Positions 32,717-41,907 of a DNA stretch of 49,335 nt are shown piece after piece; the stretch's first letter is position 1; every line of letters starts with the position of its first letter. This DNA comes from an uncultured Lachnospiraceae bacterium (GTDB taxonomy: Bacteria > Bacillota > Clostridia > Lachnospirales > Lachnospiraceae). The notes under the pieces are model-generated. The model saw nothing but the letters and a program-made list of their open reading frames with translations. It was not told where the DNA came from and did no database searches. The DNA lies in NCBI GenBank assembly GCA_947631075.1, contig CANRJU010000001.1, positions 1 to 49,335 on the forward strand. Direction: 5' to 3'. The position numbers and the translations under genes are program-made.

Positions 32717-35027
32717 GCTTCCGTCCCCTCTCGGGGTTTCTATTTTCTAATCACCGATAGCAAAGAGACATATACAAAAGCGGAAATGTTTCCGTCCCCT
32801 CTCGGGGTTTCTATTCTTCTGATGGCGGACATAGTGCGTGCGCTAGAAACTGTTATGGAAAAGGTTTCCGTCCCCTCTCGGGGTTTCTGTTTTCTAATCC
32901 TGAAAAGATGGGGCGTAACAGATGAGGCGCAGGTTTCCGTCTCCTATCGGGGTTTCTATTCTTCTAATAACAAGCGTGGTATTTCCATTTTGAGCCGTAT
33001 CGTTTCCGTCCCCTCTCGGGGTTTCTATTTTCTAATCCAAGGATGGCATTTTGAAGATTATCATGGATTCAATGTTTCCGTCCCCTCTCGGGGTTTCTAT
33101 TTTCTAATCCAGATTTCCAACTTTCAATAGTGCTATGAAACATGTTTCCGTCCCCTCTCGGGGTTTCTATTTTCTAATCGAAAAGGGGGAATTTTTATGG
33201 TATTAATATTAAAGTTTCCGTCCCCTCTCGGGGTTTCTATTTTCTAATCGTGTATGACAATTTAGGACAACCGATTGCAGATGAAAGTTTCCGTCCCCTC
33301 TCGGGGTTTCTATTTTCTAATCACTTATATCTGGTCTTTCGAAAATGGCGGCTACTGTTTGTTTCCGTCCCCTCTCGGGGTTTCTATTTTCTAATCAAAG
33401 AGAAATTCCATTTTATTTTTTCACATATCAGTTTCCGTCCCCTCTCGGGGTTTCTATTTTCTAATCACGATATCGTTATCCCGTATAAATAAGCGTATAT
33501 ATGTTTCCGTCCCCTCTCGGGGTTTCTATTTTCTAATCAATTGAAAAAAAAAATATGAACCTAAGATATAAAGAAAAGTTTCCGTCCCCTCTCGGGGTTT
33601 CTATTTTCTAATCAAGAAAAGGGGGATTATTTATGTTATTACATGTATGTTTCCGTCCCCTCTCGGGGTTTCTATTTTCTAATCTGTAATAAATACTTAT
33701 TACATAAGTAAGCCGGATACCGGTTTCCGTCCCCTCTCGGGGTTTCTATTTTCTAATCGTGGTAAAGTTAGAAGATACAGCGTTCTTCAGATTATGGTTT
33801 CCGTCCCCTCTCGGGGTTTCTATTTTCTAATCTGAAAGAAACTGTTATCATTAAAGAGGATGTTGTTTCCGTCCCCTCTCGGGGTTTCTATTTTCTAATC
33901 GCGGTATTCGGTAACACTATAAAGGATGTTACTGATGTAGTTTCCGTCCCCTCTCGGGGTTTCTATTTTCTAATCTTTGATAAAAGTTATTTATTTGGGC
34001 AACCAAATAGGTTTCCGTCCCCTCTCGGGGTTTCTATTTTCTAATCTTTAGCCCCTCTTATTGGGAACTGGAAGAACATCGGGTTTCCGTCCCCTCTCGG
34101 GGTTTCTATTTTCTAATCGAGATGTTTATTATGGAAAGAGAATTTTCAAGTTTCCGTCCCCTCTCGGGGTTTCTATTTTCTAATCTATTATTCATCCAGG
34201 AAATGGATAACATGGACAGTTTCCGTCCCCTCTCGGGGTTTCTATTTTCTAATCCTATGACGATACCAATATTACGCTGGAAGATAAGTTTCCGTCCCCT
34301 CTCGGGGTTTCTATTTTCTAATCTCAAGTGCTTCGATTTCTACATAGCACGTTTTGGTTTCCGTCCCCTCTCGGGGTTTCTATTTTCTAATCAGGACTAC
34401 AACGTCTATTGCTTAATCAGTACAGACGGGTTTCCGTCCCCTCTCGGGGTTTCTATTTTCTAATCTTGATTCATAGCGTCTGACGGTTTTAAAAAATTGT
34501 TTCCGTCCCCTCTCGGGGTTTCTATTTTCTAATCAAAATGGGTTATTCTGTTTATATCATGATGGAATATCGTTTCCGTCCCCTCTCGGGGTTTCTATTT
34601 TCTAATCGAAAGTTCATAGTTGAACCTATACAGGATACAAAAGTTTCCGTCCCCTCTCGGGGTTTCTATTTTCTAATCATTAGATTTACTTGAACACATG
34701 GAGAAAAGGGGACGTGTTTCCGTCCCCTCTCGGGGTTTCTATTTTCTAATCCAATGGTACACAATAACACTGAAAACTAAATGTTTCCGTCCCCTCTCGG
34801 GGTTTCTATTTTCTAATCTAAGGGATGATTTACCATCGATATTAGGAGATAAGTTTCCGTCCCCTCTCGGGGTTTCTATTTTCTAATCCTATATGCCGAT
34901 TATTGACCACTTGTCATTATCGTTTCCGTCCCCTCTCGGGGTTTCTATTTTCTAATCCACAATGCATAAAGATATAAATAGCATAGAATCCGTTTCCGTC
35001 CCCTCTCGGGGTTTCTATTTTCTAATC
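32717..35027 (-). CRISPR. Type III-A CRISPR array, 33 repeats and 32 spacers
   Basis: The repeat is 36 nt; on the crRNA strand it starts GATTAGAAAATAG, contains the palindrome CCCCGAGAGGGG and ends in the 8-nt tag ACGGAAAC, the same tag as the Streptococcus thermophilus type III-A repeat. Spacers are 31-40 nt. The repeat nearest csm5 (34992-35027) is perfect, while those near cas1 are altered: 32717 starts GC instead of GT (plus-strand reading), 32788 and 32933 have changed ends, and 32864 has one substitution. Transcription from the csm5 side on the minus strand, with the old end next to cas1, explains both tag and decay. Confidence 0.98.
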
Positions 35028-35162
35028 CCTATCTCTGCCAGCCCTTATAACAACTGGTCTCAAAACACATTTTGCGTCGCAAAAAACAATTTGAATCTTC
35101 TTTCATTCGACAGCGCCCCTCTATCTGCCCGAACCTGCGATTTTCCGCGCTGCGCGGCAAAT
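35028..35162 (-). promoter_or_regulatory. Probable CRISPR leader between csm5 and the first repeat
   Basis: 135 bp with no gene. It holds a perfect inverted repeat TTTTGCG-T-CGCAAAA (35070-35084), a GC-rich hairpin CCGCGC-T-GCGCGG (35145-35157) just after the csm5 stop, and on the minus strand a TTATAA box about 20 bp before the first repeat with only a weak -35. It is the leader by position next to the best-conserved repeat. Array transcription may start here or run on from the csm operon. Confidence 0.65.
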
Positions 35163-36323
35163 CTAATGTTCTTCTGCTATGGACAGCACGCACTCGCCCA
35201 TCTGATACCACTGCCCCCGATATCGGGTGCCTTTCAATATATGCGGCGACACGCCAAGTTTTTTATCCTCATCGTGTTTATGTTCAAAGTAAATCTCCTT
35301 TCCCTTTTTGTTTGGCAACGTATTGCGAAACACATTCTGCGCCGTCTCCAGTCCTCGGTCGTGTCCCAAAAGCGGATACAGCGCTGTCTTTGTAAAAAAT
35401 CCGGTTCCTCCCCCCAGCCACACAGTGTTCTTCTCCGGCCTTTTCCCATGTTCAAAATGAGAAAGATACATCGAATAATATGCCTCTCCAAACAAATTAA
35501 CTGCTTCCAACAGCTGCTCTATCGTATATGGACACAATTTTTCATCTATTGTTATCCGAAATTTAATATCGCGCGCCGGTTTGACAGATTCTCTGAGAAT
35601 GTTGAGCGTTCTCTGCCTTCCCTGCGTATTCTCATCCAGCTTCTGGCACAGGGTTAAATCCTCCAGCGCAAAAGGCTCGCTATCGCTGACAATCAGGCCA
35701 GAAAGGCAGTCATTTACAGCGTTTCTTCTATCTATGCTTTTCCCTTTCCTGTCTTTCCTATCTAATGTGTGAAAAACCTGCTCCTCCAGAGCCATATTCT
35801 CTTTCCGCAGATAATTCTTCCTGCTATCATTCCTCTGCGCAGTACGATAGACCTGATTCTGCAGGGACTCTCCCGCTTTTCCTTTTTTCAGCAATTCATA
35901 GGCGAGAAGAATCGTCCGAAACATTCCCTTCAGCGCCGTGCCGGGAACATAGGGCAGACCGTAGGCGTCCTTTTGAAATTCGCATATCTGGATTGCCCCT
36001 CTCTCCTGCAGAAAATCACCGCAGTCCAATTCATAGCGAACCCACATCCGGTACACCTTTTCTTCTATTCTGTTTTCTTCAAGCCATCGTTTCAGATCTA
36101 TTCTCATTACATCCCGCTGGTCAGACATGATATACCGCTCAAACGGTTTCCCCAGCCCCTTTTTCTGCAGTTCAGAATACATATGCCCCAAGTCAGGAAT
36201 CAATACCTTCTTTTTATTTCTCAAAAGAATATATTCTTTTTTGTTTAAATCTTTCCCGGAACCGACAAATACAGGTCCCTTTGTATGTATTACCATATCA
36301 TAGCTTTTCAGATAATTGTCCAT
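35163..36323 (-). CDS. csm5: Csm5, type III-A effector RAMP subunit
   Basis: 386 residues from the ATG at 36321-36323; the longer start into csm4 is rejected because GGAGG fits this ATG. Csm5 caps the 3' end of the crRNA in the Csm complex and helps recruit trimming nucleases. RAMP features: GPVFVGSGKDLNKKEYI near the N-terminus, the loop YVPGTALKGMFRTIL near residue 130, and the C-terminal WLGGGTGFFTKTALYPLL and LGVSPHILKGTRY. It starts 19 bp after csm4, and the array leader follows directly. Confidence 0.94.
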   Translation of the reverse strand: MDNYLKSYDMVIHTKGPVFVGSGKDLNKKEYILLRNKKKVLIPDLGHMYSELQKKGLGKPFERYIMSDQRDVMRIDLKRWLEENRIEEKVYRMWVRYELDCGDFLQERGAIQICEFQKDAYGLPYVPGTALKGMFRTILLAYELLKKGKAGESLQNQVYRTAQRNDSRKNYLRKENMALEEQVFHTLDRKDRKGKSIDRRNAVNDCLSGLIVSDSEPFALEDLTLCQKLDENTQGRQRTLNILRESVKPARDIKFRITIDEKLCPYTIEQLLEAVNLFGEAYYSMYLSHFEHGKRPEKNTVWLGGGTGFFTKTALYPLLGHDRGLETAQNVFRNTLPNKKGKEIYFEHKHDEDKKLGVSPHILKGTRYRGQWYQMGECVLSIAEEH

Positions 36324-36342
36324 GAGCCTCTGCACCTCCCTT

Positions 36343-37260
36343 TCACAGAGCATAAAAAATCGGTTTTGCGTAGCGGTACACCGGATGGCTGCCTCCGTCT
36401 GAAACATCGTAGACGTCTCCGGAAAAACGCTTTGTAAAACAGGAGCCGGAGCTAAATAAATACATATCCTTTTTCTTCCTCTGTTCCTGTGCGTAACTGT
36501 CCGATGCTATAAACCCGCTTCTCTTTCGAAGCTGGTATTTCGCGTCTATCAGCAGCTCCGGCCACTCTTCATCCATAGGCAGAGCGCTGGTCAGAGACAT
36601 ATAATACCCGCCTTCTTTTTCAAAATACGAGCCATCCAGTTCTTTATTGCTCTCTATTTCAAAACGCCCATACCCAGCAGAACGTTTTCCCCCTATTCCG
36701 GAAAATGACAGCGCGTCTATCAGATCATACATCCAATCTTCATCCTCTGCGCTATTGGTCCCCACAATCACAGACAGGCCGCAGGATGAATTAAAATAAT
36801 ACACACCCACATGGTAAGGGACTGTCTCGCTTTCTCCCGCAATGGAAGCCGATGTCTTCAGCACGCTCCTTCCCAGTTCTTTCAAAGTATCATTTTCAGC
36901 CTTAGCGTCCAAATTTCCCTTAAGATACACATCCATTTTTTTCATAGGAATAAACTGCAGGGACTTAAACGCTTTCTTTACGGTAGAATCCCCTGAATCG
37001 TCCGAGGATTCTACAGGAAGCATCGGCTTGGGGAGATAGTTTTCTTCACCGACAAAGGGAAACGCATCCGAAAACAGGATATCCCCCTTCTTTGCTTTCT
37101 CCAGCAACTTTGCCGCCTGATCCGCTCCCCGCTTTAACGCCTCCATAAACAGCGCCGAAAAGAAAGTATCCGCCGAAAAAGTATTTCTGCTGTCATACAG
37201 AGAATTTCCTCCCAAATGCACGCCGACCGGAAACGTGAAACGATACATAGTATATTTCAT
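36343..37260 (-). CDS. csm4: Csm4, type III-A effector RAMP subunit (5' handle cap)
   Basis: 305 residues. Csm4 binds the 5' repeat tag of the crRNA and contacts Csm1. The N-terminus MKYTMYRFTFPVGVHLGG is followed by TFSADTFFSALFMEAL, as in other Csm4 proteins, and a G-rich loop GIGGKRSAGYGRFEI lies near residue 197. GGGAGG precedes the ATG. Gaps of 18-19 bp to csm3 and csm5 indicate one operon. Confidence 0.94.
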   Translation of the reverse strand: MKYTMYRFTFPVGVHLGGNSLYDSRNTFSADTFFSALFMEALKRGADQAAKLLEKAKKGDILFSDAFPFVGEENYLPKPMLPVESSDDSGDSTVKKAFKSLQFIPMKKMDVYLKGNLDAKAENDTLKELGRSVLKTSASIAGESETVPYHVGVYYFNSSCGLSVIVGTNSAEDEDWMYDLIDALSFSGIGGKRSAGYGRFEIESNKELDGSYFEKEGGYYMSLTSALPMDEEWPELLIDAKYQLRKRSGFIASDSYAQEQRKKKDMYLFSSGSCFTKRFSGDVYDVSDGGSHPVYRYAKPIFYAL

Positions 37261-37278
37261 ATAGGTTTCCTCCCGCCA

Positions 37279-37947
37279 TCACTGAAATTCTTCAAATATC
37301 TGATTGCACTGTCCCACAATTTCCAAATCTACATCTCCGATTACGGCATCTGCCTGCAATTCCCTGAATTTTACCTTTCCGTAGCCTCTGGAGCCGCTCC
37401 CGCCAATGTAATCGTATTCCAGCAGCTTCATTCCCTCCGCGAGCACGCGCATATCCTCTAAGATATTTTCCTGCTCCGTCACCTCGTAAATAATGTCTAA
37501 TGGAAATTTTGAGCCGCGGATCACGCGCTCTATCTGTCTTGGGTTTGCCACAGCAGTCAGACGGTTAATGCTGTTTTCAAATTTCACTTCTGTCAGACTC
37601 CGCACTCCTCCCTGATACAGCTCGTCACGATTGCATAAAATCATATCGGAAAACAAAAGCCTCCCCCTCGGTATGATGCCTTTTTCCCCTTTGGATGCGC
37701 CGAACAGGCGAATAATGCACTCGGCGTCTTCATTTGGTTCCACAAAACAATCCCCATTGTACTTTTTGGCAAGCAGCGTGCGCATCTTTCCTTTCAGCGA
37801 GCTGCCCGGAATAATCGGAAGACCGGTCCTCGCATCTTTAATCACCGGAGAGTCAACGGCGCCGATTGCCGCGAAAGCCGACGATCCCCCGATGTGCGTC
37901 CCTGTAACAAGTTCTATCGTTCCTGTAATTTGAATTTTTCCATACAT
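37279..37947 (-). CDS. csm3: Csm3, type III-A backbone and target-RNA endonuclease
   Basis: 222 residues, typical length. Csm3 forms the crRNA-binding filament and cuts bound target RNA every six nucleotides. The catalytic aspartate is visible as D32 in IGAVDSPVIKD, and IPGSSLKGKMRTLLAKKY is the RNA-binding helix loop. IGGSGSRGYGKVKF is the G-rich loop. AAGGAG lies upstream of the start, 21 bp after csm2. The active site looks intact, so target RNA cleavage should be possible. Confidence 0.96.
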   Translation of the reverse strand: MYGKIQITGTIELVTGTHIGGSSAFAAIGAVDSPVIKDARTGLPIIPGSSLKGKMRTLLAKKYNGDCFVEPNEDAECIIRLFGASKGEKGIIPRGRLLFSDMILCNRDELYQGGVRSLTEVKFENSINRLTAVANPRQIERVIRGSKFPLDIIYEVTEQENILEDMRVLAEGMKLLEYDYIGGSGSRGYGKVKFRELQADAVIGDVDLEIVGQCNQIFEEFQ

Positions 37948-37968
37948 AACCTTAGTATCTCCTTCCTG

Positions 37969-38355
37969 TCAATCTTTTCCTCCATAATATTTGTGATAGG
38001 CGACCAGTGCTTCCATATAATTGCTGAATAACAGGTATCTGCTCTTGCTGTTGCCTATTTCATCCAGACATTTCAATATCTCCGCCTTCTCCACAAAGTC
38101 CTTCATATGTCTGGGATCCCGTCCTGCCTCATATACAAAACGCACCCTCAGATATTGGATTTTCCCAAGAATCTCCTCGCTCAATGTCTCATCCAGCGAC
38201 AGGCACACTTCATTGTAGATATCCGCCGTCATCGCCAGCAGATTCCGAATCTGGGATGTTGTAATCATATCTATCCAGCCCTTCTTATTGGGCACTGCCA
38301 GACTCTTAATCACCTTTTCCGCCTTGTCTACATAATTCTCCTGACTCAAAATCAT
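37969..38355 (-). CDS. csm2: Csm2, type III-A small subunit
   Basis: 128 residues, mostly alpha-helical (ITTSQIRNLLAMTADIYNEV, FVEKAEILKCLDEIGNSKSRY). Csm2 lines the inner filament that holds the target strand. The ATG overlaps the csm1 stop codon by 4 bp (ATGA), so it is translated by coupling to csm1. Low sequence conservation is normal for this subunit; size and position make the call secure. Confidence 0.92.
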   Translation of the reverse strand: MILSQENYVDKAEKVIKSLAVPNKKGWIDMITTSQIRNLLAMTADIYNEVCLSLDETLSEEILGKIQYLRVRFVYEAGRDPRHMKDFVEKAEILKCLDEIGNSKSRYLLFSNYMEALVAYHKYYGGKD

Positions 38356-40046
38356 TTGTCTTCTTCCTCCTTCCGATTCAAGTAAACATATAAATAAATT
38401 GCTGTTACTAACTGCTTACAATCGTTTTTGCTCTGTACCCACTGATACATTTTTTTAGAAAACTCATGGTATGCCTCTCGCTTTTCCTCTGTCTGCGGCT
38501 CAATACGCGCCAGAACATAGGCAAACCGCGCCAGATTTATTTTGTCGTCCATATTCCGTATCAGCTCCAGCAAGCGGTATAAAAATGCCATTCCCCGCTC
38601 TGGCGTCCTGCGCAGATATTCTTCCAAAGCAGCAAGCTTCTCTTTCACCACCTTGCGTTCAAATTCCTCCCATGAATAGGTTGATTTCAGCAAAGTAACC
38701 GAGTTTTTCTGTGGCTGGCTTTTGGACTGCTCCTCAAGTCCTGCCACCTCGCCTGCACTGACGCGAATCGGATATCCCGCCGAATATATTCCGATTCCCG
38801 CTGAAATCGTCAGGGTATCTATGGAATATTCCTTTAACTTATGCCGGATATCCAGGGCCAGTTCGATTACATCCTTCCACGCGCCGACAATGAACAAATC
38901 GTCGCCGCCGGAATATACAATGGAAGCGTTGCGCTCCTGCGTATCTCCATGAATCGAGCGCTCCCCGTTCCTCAATATCCAATTTATATGGTGCTTAAAA
39001 AACAGAGAGAGCTGCCTTGAGAGCGTCGCCGTTCTCGAAAGCGTTGTATATTTCTCCGGAAATCCGCCCACGAAGGCATGTCCCAGATTGTCCACATCCG
39101 CCCGGAGCACCGCGATACGATTGATTCCCGTCGCCTCCTTCGCATATTTTTCCATCGTCTTTCCTTTTTGCGTATAATCCCCTACCCACAATTTGGTTGT
39201 TGCATACTTTCCTGTATAAAATTTATTTTTCCCGTAGGTGCGCACAAAAAAATCTTCTTCCATTGCGGATCGCAGCTCATTCTCGCTCTGCGCCACAAGA
39301 AACCGACCGCCCGGAAGCGGAATGGACGCCGCCTGCTCCTGTTCTGTCACGGTAAAGAAATCCTGATACAGTATGCCGTCTGACATTTTTTTCAACATGG
39401 CACAAAAACTGCACATGCCATCCTCGTCAATTTCAGACGTTCTCTTGCAGACGCGACATTCTCTGTCGCCGCTTTTTGCCGTTTTTCGGTTTAAGTCTAT
39501 AATCTGTTCTGCCGTATATCGCGCCGCTTTTTGCGCCGACAGTTTTTTGGATAAATTCCTAAATAATTCCGCATAGCTCCCTGCCGGATTATTTTCCAGA
39601 TCATAGGAACTGCACTCCACCGAATCAGCTGCAACATATAGCGCGATATCGAAATTTTCCACAAAAAATGCGTTAAACATTTCCTGAGTGTCCCTTATAA
39701 TTCCAATCGTTTCTTCCGTATTCGGCAGAAGCATATAACAATGTCCGCCGCCAGAATATATCAGATTGGCGCGTGACAGACTGCATCGCTCTAATATTTC
39801 GTCAATCATATGCTCCATCAAAATTTCCAGATAGAACGAGCGCGCGCGCAGCGTGCGAAGAGCGTGCTTGCTGTGTATTGTATAAATAAAACTCTGAATC
39901 CCCGAAATATCCATCGAAAAAAGACGAAACGCCTTTTTTTCATAAAATTCCTTTGCATGGAGAAACAGCTCGTCCTTATAATCGGTTATGCCCTTTTCCT
40001 GCAGATATCCGTAAATACAGCTGCTGTACGCCGCTGTCATTTTCAC
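38352..40046 (-). CDS. csm1: Csm1/Cas10, Palm-cyclase part, separated from its HD domain by an in-frame stop
   Basis: The rest of Csm1 after the premature TAA at 40101-40103. A GTG at 40044-40046 is the first plausible start (564 residues), but no good ribosome binding site precedes it. The sequence between the stop and this GTG is still readable as Csm1 (IPSSTAVHELADISLYDHVK), so the gene was one frame. The first Palm domain starts FRLFSMDISGIQSFIY. A zinc finger is CRVC and CSFC near residues 197-215. The cyclase motif GGDD is intact at about residues 380-383. This part should make cyclic oligoadenylates that activate Csm6, if it is made. The whole gene spans 38352-40640 (762 residues with read-through). 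Confidence 0.9.
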   Translation of the reverse strand: MKMTAAYSSCIYGYLQEKGITDYKDELFLHAKEFYEKKAFRLFSMDISGIQSFIYTIHSKHALRTLRARSFYLEILMEHMIDEILERCSLSRANLIYSGGGHCYMLLPNTEETIGIIRDTQEMFNAFFVENFDIALYVAADSVECSSYDLENNPAGSYAELFRNLSKKLSAQKAARYTAEQIIDLNRKTAKSGDRECRVCKRTSEIDEDGMCSFCAMLKKMSDGILYQDFFTVTEQEQAASIPLPGGRFLVAQSENELRSAMEEDFFVRTYGKNKFYTGKYATTKLWVGDYTQKGKTMEKYAKEATGINRIAVLRADVDNLGHAFVGGFPEKYTTLSRTATLSRQLSLFFKHHINWILRNGERSIHGDTQERNASIVYSGGDDLFIVGAWKDVIELALDIRHKLKEYSIDTLTISAGIGIYSAGYPIRVSAGEVAGLEEQSKSQPQKNSVTLLKSTYSWEEFERKVVKEKLAALEEYLRRTPERGMAFLYRLLELIRNMDDKINLARFAYVLARIEPQTEEKREAYHEFSKKMYQWVQSKNDCKQLVTAIYLYVYLNRKEEEDK

Positions 40047-40100
40047 ATGGTCATACAGAGAGATATCTGCCAGCTCATGGACCGCTGTCGATGAAGGAAT

Positions 40101-40640
40101 TTATGAAAAATAGGCCTCCATAGCCGATAACAGGGAATGAATATAACCCTCTTTCCACTCTTCAATCCCCCGCATCGTATCCGATAATTCCCTGCGGATT
40201 TTCTGATAAAAGGACTGGTCGAACGGATAATCCTTTTCTGTAGGCATATTGATTCCCGCCTCATCATCCAGCGCAGCCGGATGATAGTGGTACTTTTCTG
40301 AATTTCCATTCAATATGTTAAAGATACTCTGCATGGGGATTTTCGGATCAAATCCCTTTTCCTCATTTTCTGCCGCCCGCCTGTCAGAGGCCGCCGCTAT
40401 ATTGTCTGCTATGTAAACGATATACGCCAGAGAATCTGCCTTTAATCCGGCATGCGATAAGGCGTCGCCATGATGATAACGAACACAGTTCAGAACCTCT
40501 TCATCCGACATCCCCACTTCCTCTTTTAAGAACTCATAACCGGAGGCGCTGTGCTTTCGATTGTCCCCTGCGCGATAGAGTACTTTTCCCACATCGTGCA
40601 ACAGCGCTCCTGTCACTAACTTAATTTCTGTATCCGTCAT
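40101..40640 (-). CDS. csm1: Csm1/Cas10, N-terminal HD domain part, ended by an in-frame TAA
   Basis: 179 residues starting MTDTEIKLVTGALLHDVGK. The HD pair at residues 15-16, followed by VRYHHGD and DNIAAASDRR, is the single-strand DNase domain of Cas10. The frame ends SAMEAYFS then TAA. The next codon, ATT, continues the expected IPSS motif in the same frame, so this is a nonsense change (for example from a Tyr TAT codon) and not a frameshift. The start overlaps the cas6 stop by 4 bp. Split, read-through or a sequencing error are all possible. Confidence 0.9.
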   Translation of the reverse strand: MTDTEIKLVTGALLHDVGKVLYRAGDNRKHSASGYEFLKEEVGMSDEEVLNCVRYHHGDALSHAGLKADSLAYIVYIADNIAAASDRRAAENEEKGFDPKIPMQSIFNILNGNSEKYHYHPAALDDEAGINMPTEKDYPFDQSFYQKIRRELSDTMRGIEEWKEGYIHSLLSAMEAYFS

Positions 40641-41386
40641 TGCTTATCCTCCCTCTCAACCACTTGTATGGCGCCCATGCCAAGAGCCGTCTTTATGCCG
40701 ATTCCGGAAAATTCTCCATACCGGAACAACAGATGCGCCAAATTGACTAATGCCTGCGGGCCATTTATCTTTATCACGACAGTCCCAATAAAAGAAGGAA
40801 TTTTTACGCCTTCCAGATAGTATGCCGTGCTTTTCAAATCATATCTTATAATAGAGGAATAATCTGTCAGATCTTTAAGAGCCTCCTCGGATTGCATGGA
40901 CTGTCCTTGTGCAAATGCGTCGTATTTGCTCATCAGACTGTGATATATCAGAGAAATATCCGGATATATCACATAGCTTCCATCTCTTTTAAACGATGTA
41001 GGGGTAACAAAACGAATATGAATATACCGGGAACCTGTTCCCAGATAATATGTATCAATTAAGCTCTGATAGCTGCTCACCGTGAGCGTCTTTTCTTTCA
41101 AATTAACCTTGCAGCTGTCATGTTTCAATTCTATGCTCTGAAAATCCTCCTTTAACACAGGAAGAATAATATTCTCATATGCCCTTCTGTTTAATGTGTG
41201 TATTTGCCAGATACATTTATCGCGATTCAATAAAACATACTGGCTGTACGGCTTCAGCCCCTGTTCATGCAGTTCTTCCGCATAGGGGGCATCCAGCTTC
41301 TCCATCAATCCCCCATGAAACAGCGAGCTCTTTTGATATGTGATTTTTTCTTCTGACTCCAATGTTATTCTGATCGTACTTAACAT
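40637..41386 (-). CDS. cas6: Cas6, CRISPR repeat endoribonuclease
   Basis: 249 residues from the ATG at 41384-41386 (AAGGTGG upstream). Cas6 cuts the pre-crRNA in the repeat to leave the 8-nt 5' tag. The double RAMP fold begins STIRITLESEEK and ends with the glycine-rich loop GEFSGIGIKTALGMGAI. The likely catalytic histidine is in the N-terminal half (SSLFHGGLMEKL). First gene of the cas6-csm1-5 operon; the 3' end overlaps csm1 by 4 bp. No clear consensus promoter was found in the 101 bp upstream. Confidence 0.95.
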   Translation of the reverse strand: MLSTIRITLESEEKITYQKSSLFHGGLMEKLDAPYAEELHEQGLKPYSQYVLLNRDKCIWQIHTLNRRAYENIILPVLKEDFQSIELKHDSCKVNLKEKTLTVSSYQSLIDTYYLGTGSRYIHIRFVTPTSFKRDGSYVIYPDISLIYHSLMSKYDAFAQGQSMQSEEALKDLTDYSSIIRYDLKSTAYYLEGVKIPSFIGTVVIKINGPQALVNLAHLLFRYGEFSGIGIKTALGMGAIQVVEREDKQ

Positions 41387-41487
41387 ATTCCACCTTCTGC
41401 TTTCTCTGATTGCTTTCTTCAACTCTATATTACCACCTTAGCTGTCCCATAAACCTCCCTCGCAACTCGAATTATCAATTTTTCACG

Positions 41488-41892
41488 TCAATGCACCCTC
41501 ACCGCCGTGCTCTTTCCAAAATGATATGTGAGTACCTGCGCCTTTGTCGGGAACCTCATGCCCAGCTCCTGCGCCTTTTCCATAATCTCCTCGTAATCCA
41601 GTTCTTTATTCTCATACTCTTTCTGGAGGCGAGAGTTCTCTTTCTGCAGCTCATCGATTTCACCCCGGAGCGAATACACCTGCCTGTCCAGCATCGTCTC
41701 CGTATTCTGCATTGTGACCACATAAAAACAGCTTCCCACCGTGATGGCTGCTGTCGTCAGACCGATGAGCGCACTCCGGATCATGCGCCTTTTGCGTTTC
41801 TTTTTTTCTACATTGACGACTTTTATCTTTTTCCCTGTCGTAATAATCTGTATGGCTGTGCTTCCCGCCATATAATCCATTGTATTTTTCAT
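41488..41892 (-). CDS. Single-pass membrane protein with periplasmic-side coiled coil (FtsL/DivIC-like)
   Basis: 134 residues. A basic cytoplasmic N-terminus with KKKRKRR, one membrane helix (SALIGLTTAAITVGSCFYVV, about residues 41-60), a coiled coil (LRGEIDELQKENSRLQKEYE), and a short tail. This is the layout of FtsL and DivIC septum proteins, but there is no diagnostic motif, so the similarity is architectural. It starts 15 bp after the ribbon-helix-helix gene, and its AAAGGGAT ribosome binding site overlaps that stop codon, so the two form a small operon. It ends about 100 bp before cas6. Confidence 0.7.
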   Translation of the reverse strand: MKNTMDYMAGSTAIQIITTGKKIKVVNVEKKKRKRRMIRSALIGLTTAAITVGSCFYVVTMQNTETMLDRQVYSLRGEIDELQKENSRLQKEYENKELDYEEIMEKAQELGMRFPTKAQVLTYHFGKSTAVRVH

Positions 41893-41907
41893 ATTATCTA
41901 TATCCCT

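Noticed and set aside
32786..35657. Open frames across the CRISPR array on both strands
   Set aside because: They consist of translated repeats (recurring SVPSRGFYFLI, FRPLSGFLFSN and the reverse NRNPERGRKL) and arise only because repeat plus spacer lengths keep a frame open.
38352..40640. csm1 split explained as a frameshift
   Set aside because: Both halves are in the same frame and the sequence across the gap reads as Csm1 without any shift; only the TAA codon interrupts it.
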